Positions 6,068 to 6,089 of a stretch of DNA of 6,089 nt are shown here, in pieces. Numbering within the stretch: the first letter of the stretch is position 1; each line of letters starts with the position of its first letter. A model generated the notes under the pieces. That model was not told where the DNA came from. It searched no databases and saw only the letters and a list, made by a program, of their open reading frames with translations. The stretch is taken from contig JAIXUR010000482.1 in NCBI GenBank assembly GCA_027483425.1, positions 1 to 6,089 on the forward strand, in the 5' to 3' direction. A program made the translations under genes and the position numbers. This DNA comes from Cyanobacteriota bacterium. Its GTDB lineage: Bacteria > Cyanobacteriota > Cyanobacteriia > Phormidesmidales > Phormidesmidaceae.

Positions 6068-6089
6068 CTACCCCCCTACCCACCCACCC
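6065..6089 (-). other. Potential G-quadruplex motif on the minus strand at the right edge
   Basis: Five C-runs on the + strand (6065-6068, 6071-6076, 6079-6081, 6083-6085, 6087-6089) are separated by TA, TA, A and A. The minus strand therefore carries five G-runs of three or more with loops of one or two bases. It directly abuts and partly overlaps the palindrome, and it may continue past the window edge. Confidence 0.45.

Larger units (their letters stand above)
5978..6089. other. Non-coding right edge, probable dispersed intergenic repeat
   Basis: No credible gene starts in these 112 bases. They hold a 6-bp inverted repeat, CTGTCC (5990-5995) with GGACAG (6011-6016), and a direct repeat CCCGATAC at 6022-6029 and 6037-6044. 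A GC-rich palindrome and a run of C-tracts follow. This mix of short repeats after a stop codon is typical of repeated intergenic elements in cyanobacteria. None of the hairpins is followed by a T-tract, so no intrinsic terminator is called. Confidence 0.5.

Overview
The window looks like a piece of a GC-rich cyanobacterial chromosome, possibly from a filamentous Leptolyngbya-like lineage; the lineage is a guess. Five copies of the cyanobacterial octamer GCGATCGC (HIP1) occur in 6 kb, at 726, 2519, 5456, 5491 and 5759. An intergenic array of AT-rich heptamers is of the kind common in cyanobacteria, and the TIR and CHASE2 families found here are strongly expanded in that phylum. All three genes lie on the + strand and fill nearly the whole window.

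Layout. (1) From the left edge to 1642 is the body and C-terminus of a two-partner-secretion outer-membrane transporter (TpsB / ShlB-FhaC-HecB family): a proline-rich linker, two POTRA domains and a beta-barrel with an intact VRGY motif. Its frame is open to the left edge and no signal peptide is visible, so the true start is probably outside the window. (2) Only two bases later, 1645-4845 encodes a 1066-residue protein. It has three successive TIR-like domains, each followed by a similar helical module, then a transmembrane helix, a CHASE2 sensor domain and three C-terminal transmembrane helices. (3) After a 109-bp gap holding five tandem heptamers and a C-tract, 4955-5977 encodes a secreted protein with a Sec signal peptide, a Gly/Arg-rich stretch, a fibronectin-III-like beta-domain and a TPR-like helical region. 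(4) The last 112 bp are non-coding. They hold direct repeats, a GC-rich palindrome and C-runs, and look like a dispersed intergenic repeat.

How they may work together (inference). The first two genes are almost certainly co-transcribed and translationally coupled; the third may be a member of the same unit. One protein belongs in the outer membrane, one crosses the inner membrane with its sensor outside and its TIR domains in the cytosol, and one is exported. This suggests an envelope-spanning module in which CHASE2 senses something in the periplasm and passes it inward to the TIR array. The main candidate for a little-described system is this triple-TIR/CHASE2 receptor, in which TIR1 and TIR2 keep the glutamate expected for NAD+ cleavage and TIR3 has aspartate there and looks degenerate. 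No TpsA substrate gene is visible in the window.
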